Part shown: positions 7,466 through 15,782 of the stretch, one piece after another
Layout: every line of letters begins with the position of its first letter
Numbering within the stretch: the stretch's first letter is position 1
Origin: Deltaproteobacteria bacterium
Lineage (GTDB): Bacteria > Desulfobacterota > Syntrophia > Syntrophales > UBA2210
Length of the DNA: 33,851 nt
Direction: 5' to 3'
NCBI GenBank assembly: GCA_019313385.1
Contig: JAFDBG010000007.1
Coordinates: 1-33,851, forward strand
Made by a program: the position numbers and the translations under genes
The notes under the pieces: generated by a model
Seen by the model: only the letters and a program-made list of their open reading frames with translations
Databases searched by the model: none
Told to the model about the DNA's origin: nothing

Positions 7466-8005
7466 TCATTTGACCAGTCGGGAGATTTCTCTGAATCTGT
7501 CGTCTCCCGCGATTTTCAGGAGCTCGAACAGTGCCATCTCCGTGCTTGTGAGTTTTGCCCCCTCGTCTCTCATCCTCTCAATGCCAAGGGTCCTATTGTC
7601 GGTTGTTCTTGATGAGATGCAGTCTGTTATTATGTGCACATCATATCCCATACGGATCAGGTCAGCTGTTGCCTGATAGACACAGACGTGTGATTCGATG
7701 CCGGCAACGAGAATCTGTGTGCGCTTTATGCTCTCCAATTCCCTCATGAACAGGGCCTCTTCGCAACAGCTGAAGCTTGATTTGGGGATGGGACTGATAG
7801 TACCCAGCAGAGAGGATATTTCCGGGATTGTGGGACCCAGTTTTTCCGGGTTCTGCTCTGTGACAATCATGGGAATATCCAGAATTGTGGCGCCTTTGAT
7901 TATCTTCTGAAGGTTTTTTACAAGGGTTTCCTTTTCGTGCATGACCCGCGCGAGGCTGTTCTGAATATCAATCACGACCAATATGCTGTTCTCTATTGTT
8001 AGCAT
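7466..8005 (-). CDS. isochorismatase-family cysteine hydrolase
   Basis: 179 residues with the expected catalytic triad: Asp13 in VVIDIQNS, Lys75 in PKSSFSCC and Cys108 in GIESHVCVYQ. These enzymes hydrolyse small amides or isochorismate-like substrates (nicotinamidase, ureidoacrylate or N-carbamoyl hydrolases); context does not indicate the substrate. The size and the ESHVCV motif resemble the YcaC-like branch. A GGAAAGGA ribosome binding site precedes the ATG. It is convergent with the acyl-CoA dehydrogenase gene; the 252 bp between them contain no convincing gene. Confidence 0.88.
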   Translation of the reverse strand: MLTIENSILVVIDIQNSLARVMHEKETLVKNLQKIIKGATILDIPMIVTEQNPEKLGPTIPEISSLLGTISPIPKSSFSCCEEALFMRELESIKRTQILVAGIESHVCVYQATADLIRMGYDVHIITDCISSRTTDNRTLGIERMRDEGAKLTSTEMALFELLKIAGDDRFREISRLVK

Positions 8006-8111
8006 GTGTTATATCCTTTCCACTATTCTAGTTTCCACCGCATAACATATAAGATGAAGTAGAAACAATATATTCTTACGCGAGTGCCATATAATTGGTC
8101 CCAATGGGTGT

Positions 8112-8257
8112 AACCGTTAACGGTTTACAGCTATCGGTTTACAGTTGAAAAAACAAAGAGTTAGAATCAATACCCAAAAGGTTTCGGTCGTTATGCTGCA
8201 CGCATCGTTGCATAGTTTATTAGAAAAACCGTGAACTGTGAACTGACAACCGTGAAC
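8112..8257. repeat. heptad-spaced inverted repeat cluster
   Basis: A perfect 14-bp palindrome AACCGTTAACGGTT (8112-8125) overlaps the first of two CGGTTTACAG copies spaced 14 bp apart (8121 and 8135). About 85 bp further on, inverted variants occur: CCGTGAACTG (8229), TGTGAACTG (8237) and CCGTGAAC (8250). Units recur at about 7-bp multiples. The 283-bp gap between the hydrolase and the ammonia-lyase holds only this. Confidence 0.6.
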
Positions 8258-8288
8258 GATTACCAATGGATTAAGGAGGCAAAGCAAG

Positions 8289-9449
8289 TTGGAACTTTTC
8301 CAAAATCACAGTCCCTCGGAAATACAGGCATATCCGTCCCATGTGCTGGAGGATGTTGCCCGGTTTCACAGGGCGCTTCCAGGGTATGCACCCACTCCCC
8401 TTATTTCGATGGACGGAATTGCCGGCGATCTGGGGGTCGGGCATCTGCTGGTAAAGGATGAGGGGAGGCGTTTTGGCCTGAAGGCATTCAAGGTGCTTGG
8501 AGCATCCTATGCCGTATATCGTGTGCTTCATGATCTCAGTGGTGGCCGCCTTGAGCCGGAGGAATTTGTCGGAGAGAGAGGGCGCGATCTGGCGGATGGC
8601 ATAACCTTTTCCTGCGCGACCGACGGCAACCATGGACGGGCTGTTGCCTGGATTGCGGGGTTGCTTGGAAGACCCGCTGTTATTTATGTGCCGGGGGGAA
8701 CGGTGTCCGCGCGTATCGACGCGATCAGGTCGGAAGGGGCTCAGGTTGTTGTTGTGGATGGTGGTTATGACGATGCCGTGAGACGCGCGGCGGAAGAAGG
8801 TAAAAATGACCGCATGATTATAGCAGATATCGCGTATCCTGGTTACACAGAGATCCCACGCTACATCCAGCAGGGATACCTCACCATTTTCAATGAGGTG
8901 TCTGTGCAGCTTGAAAAAGAGGGCGAAGATCCCCCGGATATTGTCTTTATACAGGCGGGTGTTGGCGCCTTTGCGTCTGCTGCGGCTCAATTCTTCAACA
9001 ACCCGTCGGATGGCGTTCGCCTGGTTTGCGCTGAACCGCAGGCCGCTGATTGCCTCTTCCGATCCGCACAGGCCGGAGATGGTCTGCCACGCTCCGTTTC
9101 ATCCGGGGCAGGCACCATAATGGCCGGGTTGAATTGTGAGACACCGTCCATGACCGCATGGCCGGTGGTACGCGACCGGTTTGACGCATTTGTTTCCATG
9201 GAGGATCACTGGGCGGAGGAGGCGATGAGGCGTCTTGCCGCCGGGGGTGTCGTGTCAGGTGAATCCGGGGCCGCGGGGCTTGCCGCCCTTATCGCGCTCT
9301 GTGCCAAGATGCCCGGTTTCCTGGGTGAAAAGTTGCATCTTCGTGATAATACCCGGATACTTGTCGTCAATACGGAGGCGGATACCGACCCGGATGCATA
9401 TCTCAGGACCATCGGAAAAGAATCATCTATGGATGAAAAGCCAGGATAA
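8289..9449 (+). CDS. dpaL: diaminopropionate ammonia-lyase
   Basis: 386-residue PLP enzyme of the fold II (tryptophan synthase beta-like) family. RFGLKAFKVLGASYA (about 61-75) aligns with the DpaL/YgeX active-site segment, with Lys68 the likely Schiff-base lysine. The substrate region CATDGNHGRAVAW and a later GVGAFASAA follow the family pattern. It converts 2,3-diaminopropionate to pyruvate and ammonia. The start is TTG: an AAGGAGG box 8 bp upstream points to it, and no nearby in-frame ATG gives a complete N-terminus. It is followed 18 bp later by a membrane-protein gene, probably co-transcribed but functionally unrelated. Threonine dehydratase-like activity is the main alternative. Confidence 0.9.
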   Translation: MELFQNHSPSEIQAYPSHVLEDVARFHRALPGYAPTPLISMDGIAGDLGVGHLLVKDEGRRFGLKAFKVLGASYAVYRVLHDLSGGRLEPEEFVGERGRDLADGITFSCATDGNHGRAVAWIAGLLGRPAVIYVPGGTVSARIDAIRSEGAQVVVVDGGYDDAVRRAAEEGKNDRMIIADIAYPGYTEIPRYIQQGYLTIFNEVSVQLEKEGEDPPDIVFIQAGVGAFASAAAQFFNNPSDGVRLVCAEPQAADCLFRSAQAGDGLPRSVSSGAGTIMAGLNCETPSMTAWPVVRDRFDAFVSMEDHWAEEAMRRLAAGGVVSGESGAAGLAALIALCAKMPGFLGEKLHLRDNTRILVVNTEADTDPDAYLRTIGKESSMDEKPG

Positions 9450-9467
9450 CTGTCTGGGAGGGGGAAT

Positions 9468-10127
9468 ATGGAAAACATTATAATCATCGCTACAGCGGTA
9501 CTTCTGCTTGCCGTGCTTCTCTATCATATAAAGAGGAACAATCAGAAGAGCGCCCTGCTGACCAAGACAGTTCTTTCGTCTCTGTTTGTCTTCGCGGCCC
9601 TTGTCCAGCCGCACCTTATCAGTGGATATTACAACTTTCTCCTTGCCGGATTGATATTCTGCCTGCTGGGGGATATTTTTCTGGCCCTGCCTCAGAAGGG
9701 GATGTTTCCTGCGGGGCTGGTGGTTTTTCTGACGGGGCATCTGCTGTATGCCTTCGGTTTTTTGCGCGTAACAGAGATTGGGCAATGGGCAGGGACAGGA
9801 TTTCTGGTGATTATCGCCGTCGGCGGCCTAATCTATTTCCGGTTGAGGACTTACCTGGGGCGCATGAAGATACCGGTTATATTCTACATGATCGTTATTT
9901 CCGTTATGCTGACGGGGGCGTGGGCAGTTTTCGGGGATTGTGGCCTGGCCAGATCAGGAAGGATCATGATTTTTGCCGGAGCGCTTTTGTTTTATCTATC
10001 CGATCTATTTGTGGCGCGTAACCGTTTTGTGAAAGAGGAATTTTCCAATCGTCTTGCAGGCCTGCCTATGTACTACACGGGACAGTTTCTCCTGGCTTTT
10101 TCCGTGGGTTTTCTGGAGCGGTTATAA
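9468..10127 (+). CDS. YhhN/TMEM86-family membrane protein (lysoplasmalogenase-like)
   Basis: 219 residues, with about seven to eight predicted membrane helices and little soluble sequence. Family landmarks include CLLGDIFLAL (near 65), FLTGHLLYAF (near 87), IFYMIVISVM (near 138) and GALLFYLSDLFVA (near 170), with the intramembrane Asp residues of the YhhN/TMEM86 family. Relatives hydrolyse the vinyl-ether bond of lysoplasmalogens. Anaerobic deltaproteobacteria can contain plasmalogens, so the activity is plausible but unproven. The start has a GGGAGGGGG box. It overlaps the convergent DUF493 gene by 6 bp. Confidence 0.85.
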   Translation: MENIIIIATAVLLLAVLLYHIKRNNQKSALLTKTVLSSLFVFAALVQPHLISGYYNFLLAGLIFCLLGDIFLALPQKGMFPAGLVVFLTGHLLYAFGFLRVTEIGQWAGTGFLVIIAVGGLIYFRLRTYLGRMKIPVIFYMIVISVMLTGAWAVFGDCGLARSGRIMIFAGALLFYLSDLFVARNRFVKEEFSNRLAGLPMYYTGQFLLAFSVGFLERL

Positions 10128-10400
10128 AACCATCTTTACTGCGGGATGATTCCTCAATGTATCATATATCTCTATGCGGCATCCTTCGTCGTCAACCAGC
10201 ACTTCGAGGGTCAGGCTGTGATACCTGCCTGTCTTGCTGATGTTGGACGGTGCGATAGTGTAATCACGTCCCCTGACGATTTCTTTTGTGATCTTTTCCA
10301 ATTCCCTGCTATCGGAACCTATTATTTTATAGATCCACCGGCAGGGATATTCAATGATGGGCTTTTTGCAGTCTTCGTCTGGTCTCTCTTCTCTTTCCAT
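10122..10400 (-). CDS. DUF493 / YbeD-like small protein
   Basis: 92 residues. The pattern YPCRWIYKIIGSD followed by a single alpha/beta ferredoxin-like (ACT-like) domain is that of the YbeD/DUF493 family, thought to be a regulatory ligand-binding fold. Here it has an acidic N-terminal extension with a CKKPI segment. A GGAGG box lies just upstream of the ATG. No function can be assigned from context. Confidence 0.85.
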   Translation of the reverse strand: MEREERPDEDCKKPIIEYPCRWIYKIIGSDSRELEKITKEIVRGRDYTIAPSNISKTGRYHSLTLEVLVDDEGCRIEIYDTLRNHPAVKMVL

Positions 10401-10441
10401 TTTCCTCCAACGATGTGCATGCGGCTATGTCCTGAATAGAT

Positions 10442-10468
10442 CCGCGGGAAGAGAATCTCCTCCCGCGG
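10442..10468 (-). terminator. hairpin between the baeRF and DUF493 genes
   Basis: CCGCGGGA (10442-10449) pairs with TCCCGCGG (10461-10468), with an inner GAG/CTC pairing. It follows the baeRF stop, but no T-run follows on the minus strand, so it may act as an attenuator or mRNA 3' stabiliser rather than a terminator. Confidence 0.45.
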
Positions 10469-10478
10469 GGAGCTTCAA

Positions 10479-11576
10479 TCAATAGCGGAAGATAGCGGCA
10501 AGTGCCGAATCGATCGGGATTTTATCGTGGTCCATGGCGTATACCGTTCCGCCGTTCAGTATGGTTTGTATGGCGGCAAGATCCAGCAGGTCTTCATTGC
10601 CGGAACTGGCGTCTGTGTCCAGTTTGACTTCACTTGTGGCGGAGTCAAATGTTCCCCACTGCTGCACACCAACAGAGACGAAAAGTATGCCGACACGTCC
10701 ATGATAAGCTGCCTGGACTATTTCACTGACGTCGCTGGAGGTGAGGCCGGTTCCGGCGTTCTGCCGGTACTGTGACAGGGCATCTTCTCTCTTTGCTTCG
10801 AGGAAGCCCTCCACAATTGGTCGTGCCATATCGCGCAGTTTGTCCGCACTCAATCCTTCCGGATTGCCTGATATTCCTCTGTCTGTGAGGTGGGGATAGG
10901 TGTTTGCCTCTCGGTATATGGGGAGAAGATAATCTACCCCCGCGAATATGAGGGGTACCTTCTTGTCTTTCAAGAGTTCACGCAGTCCCCTGTCAACCTG
11001 CTGAAAATATTGTAAAAGATTTGCCTTCATATCTTCGGAGCCCGTGTGGCGCTGGAGGCGTTTCTCGAAATCGTCAAGATTCAGCGCGTCATCAAGATTT
11101 TCCGGGATGCCTGTAATGTTCATTTCTTGTACATGTCGCAGCGAACACCTCAACGGCCGTACATTCTTCTGGCTGATTGCCAGGATATAGAATTCCGTGT
11201 CAGAGGCCAGCGCCGGTATGAGTGGTTTAATGTGGAAACGATCAGTTATAACAACCAGTTCTTCGAAGCTTTTCGGCAGCCGGTAATATCTGAACGAATC
11301 AGGTGACAGGAATACGGCAAGCCCCTCACTCTGGTTTTGCCAGAAGGGTATATTACCTGACATTTCCTGCGCGGGAGCAAACATGTCCTTTATCTCCGAT
11401 GGTCGCAATTCACTTGAGAGCAGACGATCTTCGGCATCACGAAGCAGGTTTTTGTATCGTATCTGATTCTGTTGTGTTTCAGGTCCCTTTCTGATTGCAG
11501 GCATATAGATGGAAACACATATTCCAAGTTGTTTCTGCATCAGAGACTTCAGTTCGTTTCCTGATAGCATGTCCAT
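10479..11576 (-). CDS. baeRF-family protein (eRF1-like domain)
   Basis: 365 residues. The N-terminal half (SIYMPAIRKGPETQQNQIRYKNLL, FWQNQSEGLAVFLS, FHIKPLIPAL, then FYILAISQKNVR) matches the pattern I recall for bacterial archaeo-eukaryotic release factor (baeRF) proteins. The second half (VPLIFAGVDYLLPIYREA, then ILFVSVGVQQWG) is the eRF1-like domain 3 region. The family is proposed to act in ribosome rescue or stress-linked translation, largely on comparative grounds. A typical GGQ loop is not apparent. AGGAGG sits upstream of the ATG. No ribosome-hibernation gene is adjacent. Confidence 0.8.
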   Translation of the reverse strand: MDMLSGNELKSLMQKQLGICVSIYMPAIRKGPETQQNQIRYKNLLRDAEDRLLSSELRPSEIKDMFAPAQEMSGNIPFWQNQSEGLAVFLSPDSFRYYRLPKSFEELVVITDRFHIKPLIPALASDTEFYILAISQKNVRPLRCSLRHVQEMNITGIPENLDDALNLDDFEKRLQRHTGSEDMKANLLQYFQQVDRGLRELLKDKKVPLIFAGVDYLLPIYREANTYPHLTDRGISGNPEGLSADKLRDMARPIVEGFLEAKREDALSQYRQNAGTGLTSSDVSEIVQAAYHGRVGILFVSVGVQQWGTFDSATSEVKLDTDASSGNEDLLDLAAIQTILNGGTVYAMDHDKIPIDSALAAIFRY

Positions 11577-11692
11577 ACGATTAACCTCCTCTCACTAAAA
11601 AAACTGGTTGACTGCTCTGGGCAACTGAAGTCGCTCCTGGCCCCACTATTTATTTATACCTGAGTAGTTACGAATTGGCTATAACTGCTTCC

Positions 11693-12361
11693 CTATGATT
11701 TCTTGACAACAGAAGGAAGCCACCTGTAAACTGGGGTCAGGTCTCTTGCCACCTGTCCCTTTCGGGGTATCATGAAGATGAAACACTTTTTCTGGGCGGG
11801 AACAATCGCAATATGTCTGATAGTACCCGGATCGGGGTTTCGATTGATAAAATCCATCAAGCGGGTATGAGTTTCCATGGTCTCGTAGTACAGGTGAAAG
11901 GTATACGCTCCCCATGTCACTGTTTCTTTGTTTAAGCGTTCAGTGCCCGTTATCGCCGCGCCGGCAAACCGCGAATATTGTGTTTCTATGAGGTGACATT
12001 CCTCCTCAGGCTTGTTTTTGACATACAGTTCTATAAATAATCTATCATATTTTCTTATGAGTTTTGATATCGGAAAATAAAGCCATGAGTGCCTTGGGAG
12101 CATAGTAATTGTGGCGTCAACGCGCGACAGGAACGCACCCTTTTTTCTGATGAAGAGATTGGCATGGTATCCAATGGCGCCTCCGATATTGGTAAAGGTC
12201 TGATCGTCGGGGCGGAACACCTCCATAAGATCATTAAAGGCGCTGAGGAATATCTCTCTGTTATGTCTTCTCCCCCAGAAATAGCCAAACGTAAGGAGAA
12301 ACGAAAAGGCAACAAAAAGAAAAAAAACAGGCTGTGTTATTATGTGCTCGTATTTGGACAT
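11693..12361 (-). CDS. membrane-anchored protein of the Get3-like operon
   Basis: 222 residues from the ATG at 12361 (MSKYEHII); the open frame extends to a TTG at 12379 that overlaps the ATPase stop. A single N-terminal membrane helix (about 9-30, PVFFLFVAFSFLLTFGYF) is followed by a basic, mixed alpha/beta cytoplasmic domain with several Tyr/Trp-rich strands. I do not recognise the domain. Its tight coupling to the Get3/ArsA-like ATPase suggests a membrane receptor or effector, as a Get1/2-like analogue by position only. No similarity to ArsB or Get1/2 is visible. Confidence 0.75.
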   Translation of the reverse strand: MSKYEHIITQPVFFLFVAFSFLLTFGYFWGRRHNREIFLSAFNDLMEVFRPDDQTFTNIGGAIGYHANLFIRKKGAFLSRVDATITMLPRHSWLYFPISKLIRKYDRLFIELYVKNKPEEECHLIETQYSRFAGAAITGTERLNKETVTWGAYTFHLYYETMETHTRLMDFINRNPDPGTIRHIAIVPAQKKCFIFMIPRKGQVARDLTPVYRWLPSVVKKS

Positions 12362-12372
12362 AGATTCAACAG

Positions 12373-13299
12373 TTACCAAGAGTCGGGAATAATACCTTCT
12401 GGGACATCGTACAGCGTACCCTCCCTGCCGTCAAGAAGAGTTTTGGCCAGATGTATGCGCTCGAGGGGGACATCCTGCGCCACTCCCTTCATCTGTTTTT
12501 CAACATACCCCGCCATCTCTTCATTCGCTTCGGTCACCTTGTTGTTTATAAGCAGGCGCAGGGGAATCCCCAGGTCGCTGAGGCCTTCGATCAGACGTTT
12601 CGATTCCTTGAGCGAGAGTATGTCGGGGTTGAATACCACTACGACATGACAGTCGCTGCCGCACAGTGTCCTGTTCAGGGTCTGGTAATTATCGTTGAGT
12701 TTCCACAGCCTTTTCAGGATGTCGTCATCTTCCTCTTTATAATCCAGTACGGTCTCTTCTGAACTTAAAGTTCCCCTTATCCTGTGGATTGTATAGCGCT
12801 TTTCCAGAATTTGTCGTCTTATTCCTATCAATCTGTCGATCCAGGTTATCGTAACCTTCGGCAGGGCGAGAAACCTGAGAGTTAGTCCTGTCGGAGGCGT
12901 ATCGAAGATTATATAGTCGAATCCCGTTTCATCTCTTATAGTCTTCTCAATGCTTGTAAGGAGAGCATATTCCTCTATGCCGGGAGAGTACTTGAGTATG
13001 GAAAAATAGTTATCCAGATTCAGCACTTGGAGATATCTATAGGTACTGGAAAGTACATTGATTTCTTTCTGCAGATATTCTCTGGACAGCTTCTGTAGAT
13101 TTACTTCTTCCAGGTAGAGCGTATCCGTGAATTTCGTCTTCCCGTCTTTGATAACCGTTCCGAATATGTCACCCAGGTTGTGCGCCGGATCCAGGGAAAC
13201 TATCAGTACACGGAACTTCTGGGAAAGCTGCCATGCCGAGGCCGCCGCCATAGTGGATTTTCCGACACCACCCTTTCCCGTAAAAAAGAGAACTTTCAT
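12373..13299 (-). CDS. Get3/ArsA-family ATPase
   Basis: 308 residues, a single ATPase domain. GKGGVGKST (8-16) is the deviant Walker A with the intermonomer Lys; DPAHNLGD (37-44) and DTPPTGLTLRFL (133-144) are the switch I and switch II/Walker B signatures of the ArsA/Get3 family. The methionine- and helix-rich client-binding insert expected between switch II and the A-loop is short. Only two scattered Cys are present in the C-terminal half (CGSDCH), not the arsenite site of ArsA or a clear zinc CxxC of Get3. No arsB, arsC or arsR is nearby, so arsenite efflux is not supported. It sits in a gene trio with overlapping or abutting ends (TGAATG upstream, TAA within a TTG overlap downstream). Confidence 0.88.
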   Translation of the reverse strand: MKVLFFTGKGGVGKSTMAAASAWQLSQKFRVLIVSLDPAHNLGDIFGTVIKDGKTKFTDTLYLEEVNLQKLSREYLQKEINVLSSTYRYLQVLNLDNYFSILKYSPGIEEYALLTSIEKTIRDETGFDYIIFDTPPTGLTLRFLALPKVTITWIDRLIGIRRQILEKRYTIHRIRGTLSSEETVLDYKEEDDDILKRLWKLNDNYQTLNRTLCGSDCHVVVVFNPDILSLKESKRLIEGLSDLGIPLRLLINNKVTEANEEMAGYVEKQMKGVAQDVPLERIHLAKTLLDGREGTLYDVPEGIIPDSW

Positions 13300-13581
13300 T
13301 CAGTCAATACCTATTGTCCCGCACATTTCCGCCAGCATGTCTCCGGCGTCTCTTGCCCTGCTGTTAAGTACCTTCAATTCCCGTTCCATGAAGGGCAGAA
13401 GCTCAACTGCCAGGAACGAGGGAGGGGCCGGGAGTCCTATGAAAGAACCCAAAAGCAGCAGCGCGAAGATGTTCTCCAGCTCCCGCACTTCAACCCTTGT
13501 TAAAGCTGCGGCGCTTTCCCGGTGCGAAGTATCGAAATCGGAAAGTATGCGTTTAAGAAATTTGAGCATTGAAAGACTCAT
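13300..13581 (-). CDS. small partner protein of the Get3-like ATPase
   Basis: The stop TGA is directly followed by the ATPase ATG. From the ATG at 13581 (MSLSMLKF) the product has 93 residues; upstream ATGs (to 13653) give up to 117, and no start has a clear ribosome binding site. The central part is strongly hydrophobic (ENIFALLLLGSFIGLPAPP, then VELLPFMERELKVL). I recall small proteins with an LLLLG..GLP.PP..L...LLP.ME pattern next to archaeal and bacterial ArsA-like ATPases, but could not check. It could be a helical-hairpin client or adaptor of the ATPase. Confidence 0.65.
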   Translation of the reverse strand: MSLSMLKFLKRILSDFDTSHRESAAALTRVEVRELENIFALLLLGSFIGLPAPPSFLAVELLPFMERELKVLNSRARDAGDMLAEMCGTIGID

Positions 13582-13643
13582 TGGGTGGTTTACGAAACAA
13601 TGAATAGTTTGTGTCCGGCCGGAAATGAGTAGGCACTGGTTAA

Positions 13644-13674
13644 ACCGGCGCACGGTTTCATTCCGTGCGCCGGT
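13644..13674 (-). terminator. hairpin downstream of cstA
   Basis: A 12-bp perfect stem (ACCGGCGCACGG at 13644-13655 with 13663-13674), 7-nt loop, 25 bp beyond the cstA stop. The T-run after it on the minus strand is short (TTTAA), so termination may be partial. Confidence 0.6.
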
Positions 13675-13699
13675 AACACATGCAGATTACGAGAGAAGA

Positions 13700-15424
13700 T
13701 CAATCAACCTTGTACGCCTTGGATTTGATGAAATCCCAGATAAACACAAAGTTCAGAATCAACATCGCGCACAGGAGAACCATGACTGTCCACCCGGGAC
13801 CAGGTTTCGCGGCAATGGCGCCAGGCTGAACGACCACAATGAACCATACAATAGCGCAGGTCACGGTGATCCAGAGGAGGTAGGCCGGGATGACTGCCGC
13901 ATTGGCGAAGCTTGATTTCAACTTCTTGGCCGCGAAGGCAGCCCCGGTCATGAGGGCAATGGACGCAACCAACTGGTTTGCAGCTCCGAAGGAACCCCAG
14001 ATGATGAGCCAGTTACCGCTTGCAGCCAGCCAGATCCCGATTGCCGCCGGAACAACGGAGGCCACCCAGCGGTTGGTCAGGGCGTTGTAAAGTCCGGTGG
14101 CGCTGTCTTTCAGAGGAGCGGCCATTTCAGAGAGGCAGTAGCGCGCGAGGCGATTTGTGGTATCCAGTGTGGTCATGGCAAACGCGGCGACCCACATGCC
14201 GGCAAGAACTTTAACGAACTGAGTGGGAATAAAACTCAGCCATGTCGCGTTTACCATGTCGGCATACGACTGGATGAAGAGATTTGCCTTTGAAAGCTTC
14301 ACCGAGGCCGACGCTTTAGTGAACATAGTCCCCCAGTTGCCTGCATTTAATGTTTCAGCGGATACGCCAGCGTTCTGAAGGGCAGTATATCCGAAACCGG
14401 CTATAGCGACGATAACCATCGTGGAAAGGAAACCCTCGGTAAACATTGCGCCGTAGCCAATGAAAAGACCGTCACTCTCCTTTTCAAGTTGCTTGGATGT
14501 AGTGCCCGAGGCTACCAGTGAATGGAAACCGGACAGCGAACCACAGGCTATAATCAGCGGAATGGCCGGCCAGAAAGGCGTTGGTTTGCCTCCGAGAAGA
14601 ATGGGTGAGAAAGATGAGAATGCCGGAATCTCAAATCCCCTGAATGCGAATATAGCGGCGATAAAACCTATGATCAGTCCCGCATAAAGGAGAAAAGAAT
14701 TCAGATAGTCCCTCGGCTGTAGCAGGACATTAACGGGAATAGCGGCAGCGATAATAATGTAGAGAAAAAGGAATATCATCCATGTGTTGTAACTTGCCTT
14801 GATGGGGGTCTGAACTCCCAGCCAGATAGCGGCAAGCAACATGACAATGCCGATCAAGGTAACTCCCGTGAAGTTCATCTTAACGCGATACATTAGAACA
14901 CCGAGGATCAGGGCCGCTACAATCATCCATATGAAAGCCGAGGCAATAGCGGGAATCCTGACGAACATTCCCCCCACAATGGCACCGAAAGCGGCCACGA
15001 CAAGGATAAGCAGAAAGAAAACGATCCAGTAGAATGCCCTACCCGTTCGCTTCCCAATGAGATCCGAGGCAACAAACTGGATAGACTTGCCATCGTAGCG
15101 GACAGATGCCATCAGGGCCAGGTAATCGTGGACGGCGCCGATGAAAATATTGCCGAACCATACCCAGAGAAGACCCGGGACCCAGCCCCAGCATATTGCC
15201 AGCGCGGGACCGATAATTGGAGCTGCGCCAGCGATGGAGGCAAAGTGATGTCCGAAAAGGACCTCTTTCCTCGCCGAGATGTAATCGACCCCGTCATAGA
15301 GGCGTTTGGATGGGGCCTCGTTGTCATCCGAAGCCATCACTACACCCCGCTCCAGCTTCTTGCCGTAGGTGAAATAAAAAATCAAATAGAGTAAAAAACC
15401 GATTACGATAATTAATGTTGTCAT
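13700..15424 (-). CDS. cstA: carbon starvation protein CstA family transporter
   Basis: 574 residues with many predicted membrane helices. The family signature GHHFASIAGAAPIIGPALA follows an N-terminal LYDGVDYISARKEVLFGHH segment, and a later CGSLSGFHSLVASGTTSKQ is typical of CstA/BtsT. Members take up peptides or pyruvate, energised by cation symport. The short C-terminus lacks the extended domain of enterobacterial CstA (about 700 residues), as in many anaerobes. GGGAGG lies 6 bp before the ATG. It is monocistronic, with a 358-bp upstream region containing an imperfect inverted repeat. Confidence 0.93.
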   Translation of the reverse strand: MTTLIIVIGFLLYLIFYFTYGKKLERGVVMASDDNEAPSKRLYDGVDYISARKEVLFGHHFASIAGAAPIIGPALAICWGWVPGLLWVWFGNIFIGAVHDYLALMASVRYDGKSIQFVASDLIGKRTGRAFYWIVFFLLILVVAAFGAIVGGMFVRIPAIASAFIWMIVAALILGVLMYRVKMNFTGVTLIGIVMLLAAIWLGVQTPIKASYNTWMIFLFLYIIIAAAIPVNVLLQPRDYLNSFLLYAGLIIGFIAAIFAFRGFEIPAFSSFSPILLGGKPTPFWPAIPLIIACGSLSGFHSLVASGTTSKQLEKESDGLFIGYGAMFTEGFLSTMVIVAIAGFGYTALQNAGVSAETLNAGNWGTMFTKASASVKLSKANLFIQSYADMVNATWLSFIPTQFVKVLAGMWVAAFAMTTLDTTNRLARYCLSEMAAPLKDSATGLYNALTNRWVASVVPAAIGIWLAASGNWLIIWGSFGAANQLVASIALMTGAAFAAKKLKSSFANAAVIPAYLLWITVTCAIVWFIVVVQPGAIAAKPGPGWTVMVLLCAMLILNFVFIWDFIKSKAYKVD

Positions 15425-15602
15425 TTTCTACCTCCCTTTCTAATAGTTAAGCAGTTAAAAATTAACAAGCCACCGCTACCTCTTTATGCTTAGCATGGTA
15501 TTGAGAACCACGCCGGGATGAATACATTTTATGATGAATGAAACAACAACTTTACAATATGAAAATCAGCAAACAAAAGTTTTTTCTGATATATACCCGC
15601 TC

Positions 15603-15670
15603 TAATTAGTACTATCCCTTCATAAATTTAAAGTCAAATTTTTTTTGATTGATTCAGGGATAACTAATTA
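15603..15670. repeat. imperfect inverted repeat upstream of cstA and the EamA fragment
   Basis: TAATTAGT-AC-TATCCCT (15603-15619) is the reverse complement of AGGGATAACTAATTA (15656-15670) except for a 2-nt bulge. The 36-nt loop is very A/T-rich with an eight-T run. Outside it, the 358-bp gap between cstA and the EamA fragment (15425-15782) shows no gene. It could be a small MITE-like element or a transcription-control structure. Confidence 0.55.
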
Positions 15671-15782
15671 AGAAAAAAGATGATTTATTATAATGTGTTG
15701 TATGCTTTTGTTGGAATGCCGACTCATGTGATAGTCAAATATTCCGATCCATTGGAGATAGTATGTCGTTTTGGAGAATAAA

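Noticed and set aside
7301-7612. 103-codon plus-strand ORF between the acyl-CoA dehydrogenase and hydrolase genes
   Set aside because: Its second half is antisense to the isochorismatase-family gene, it has no ribosome binding site and no recognisable motif.
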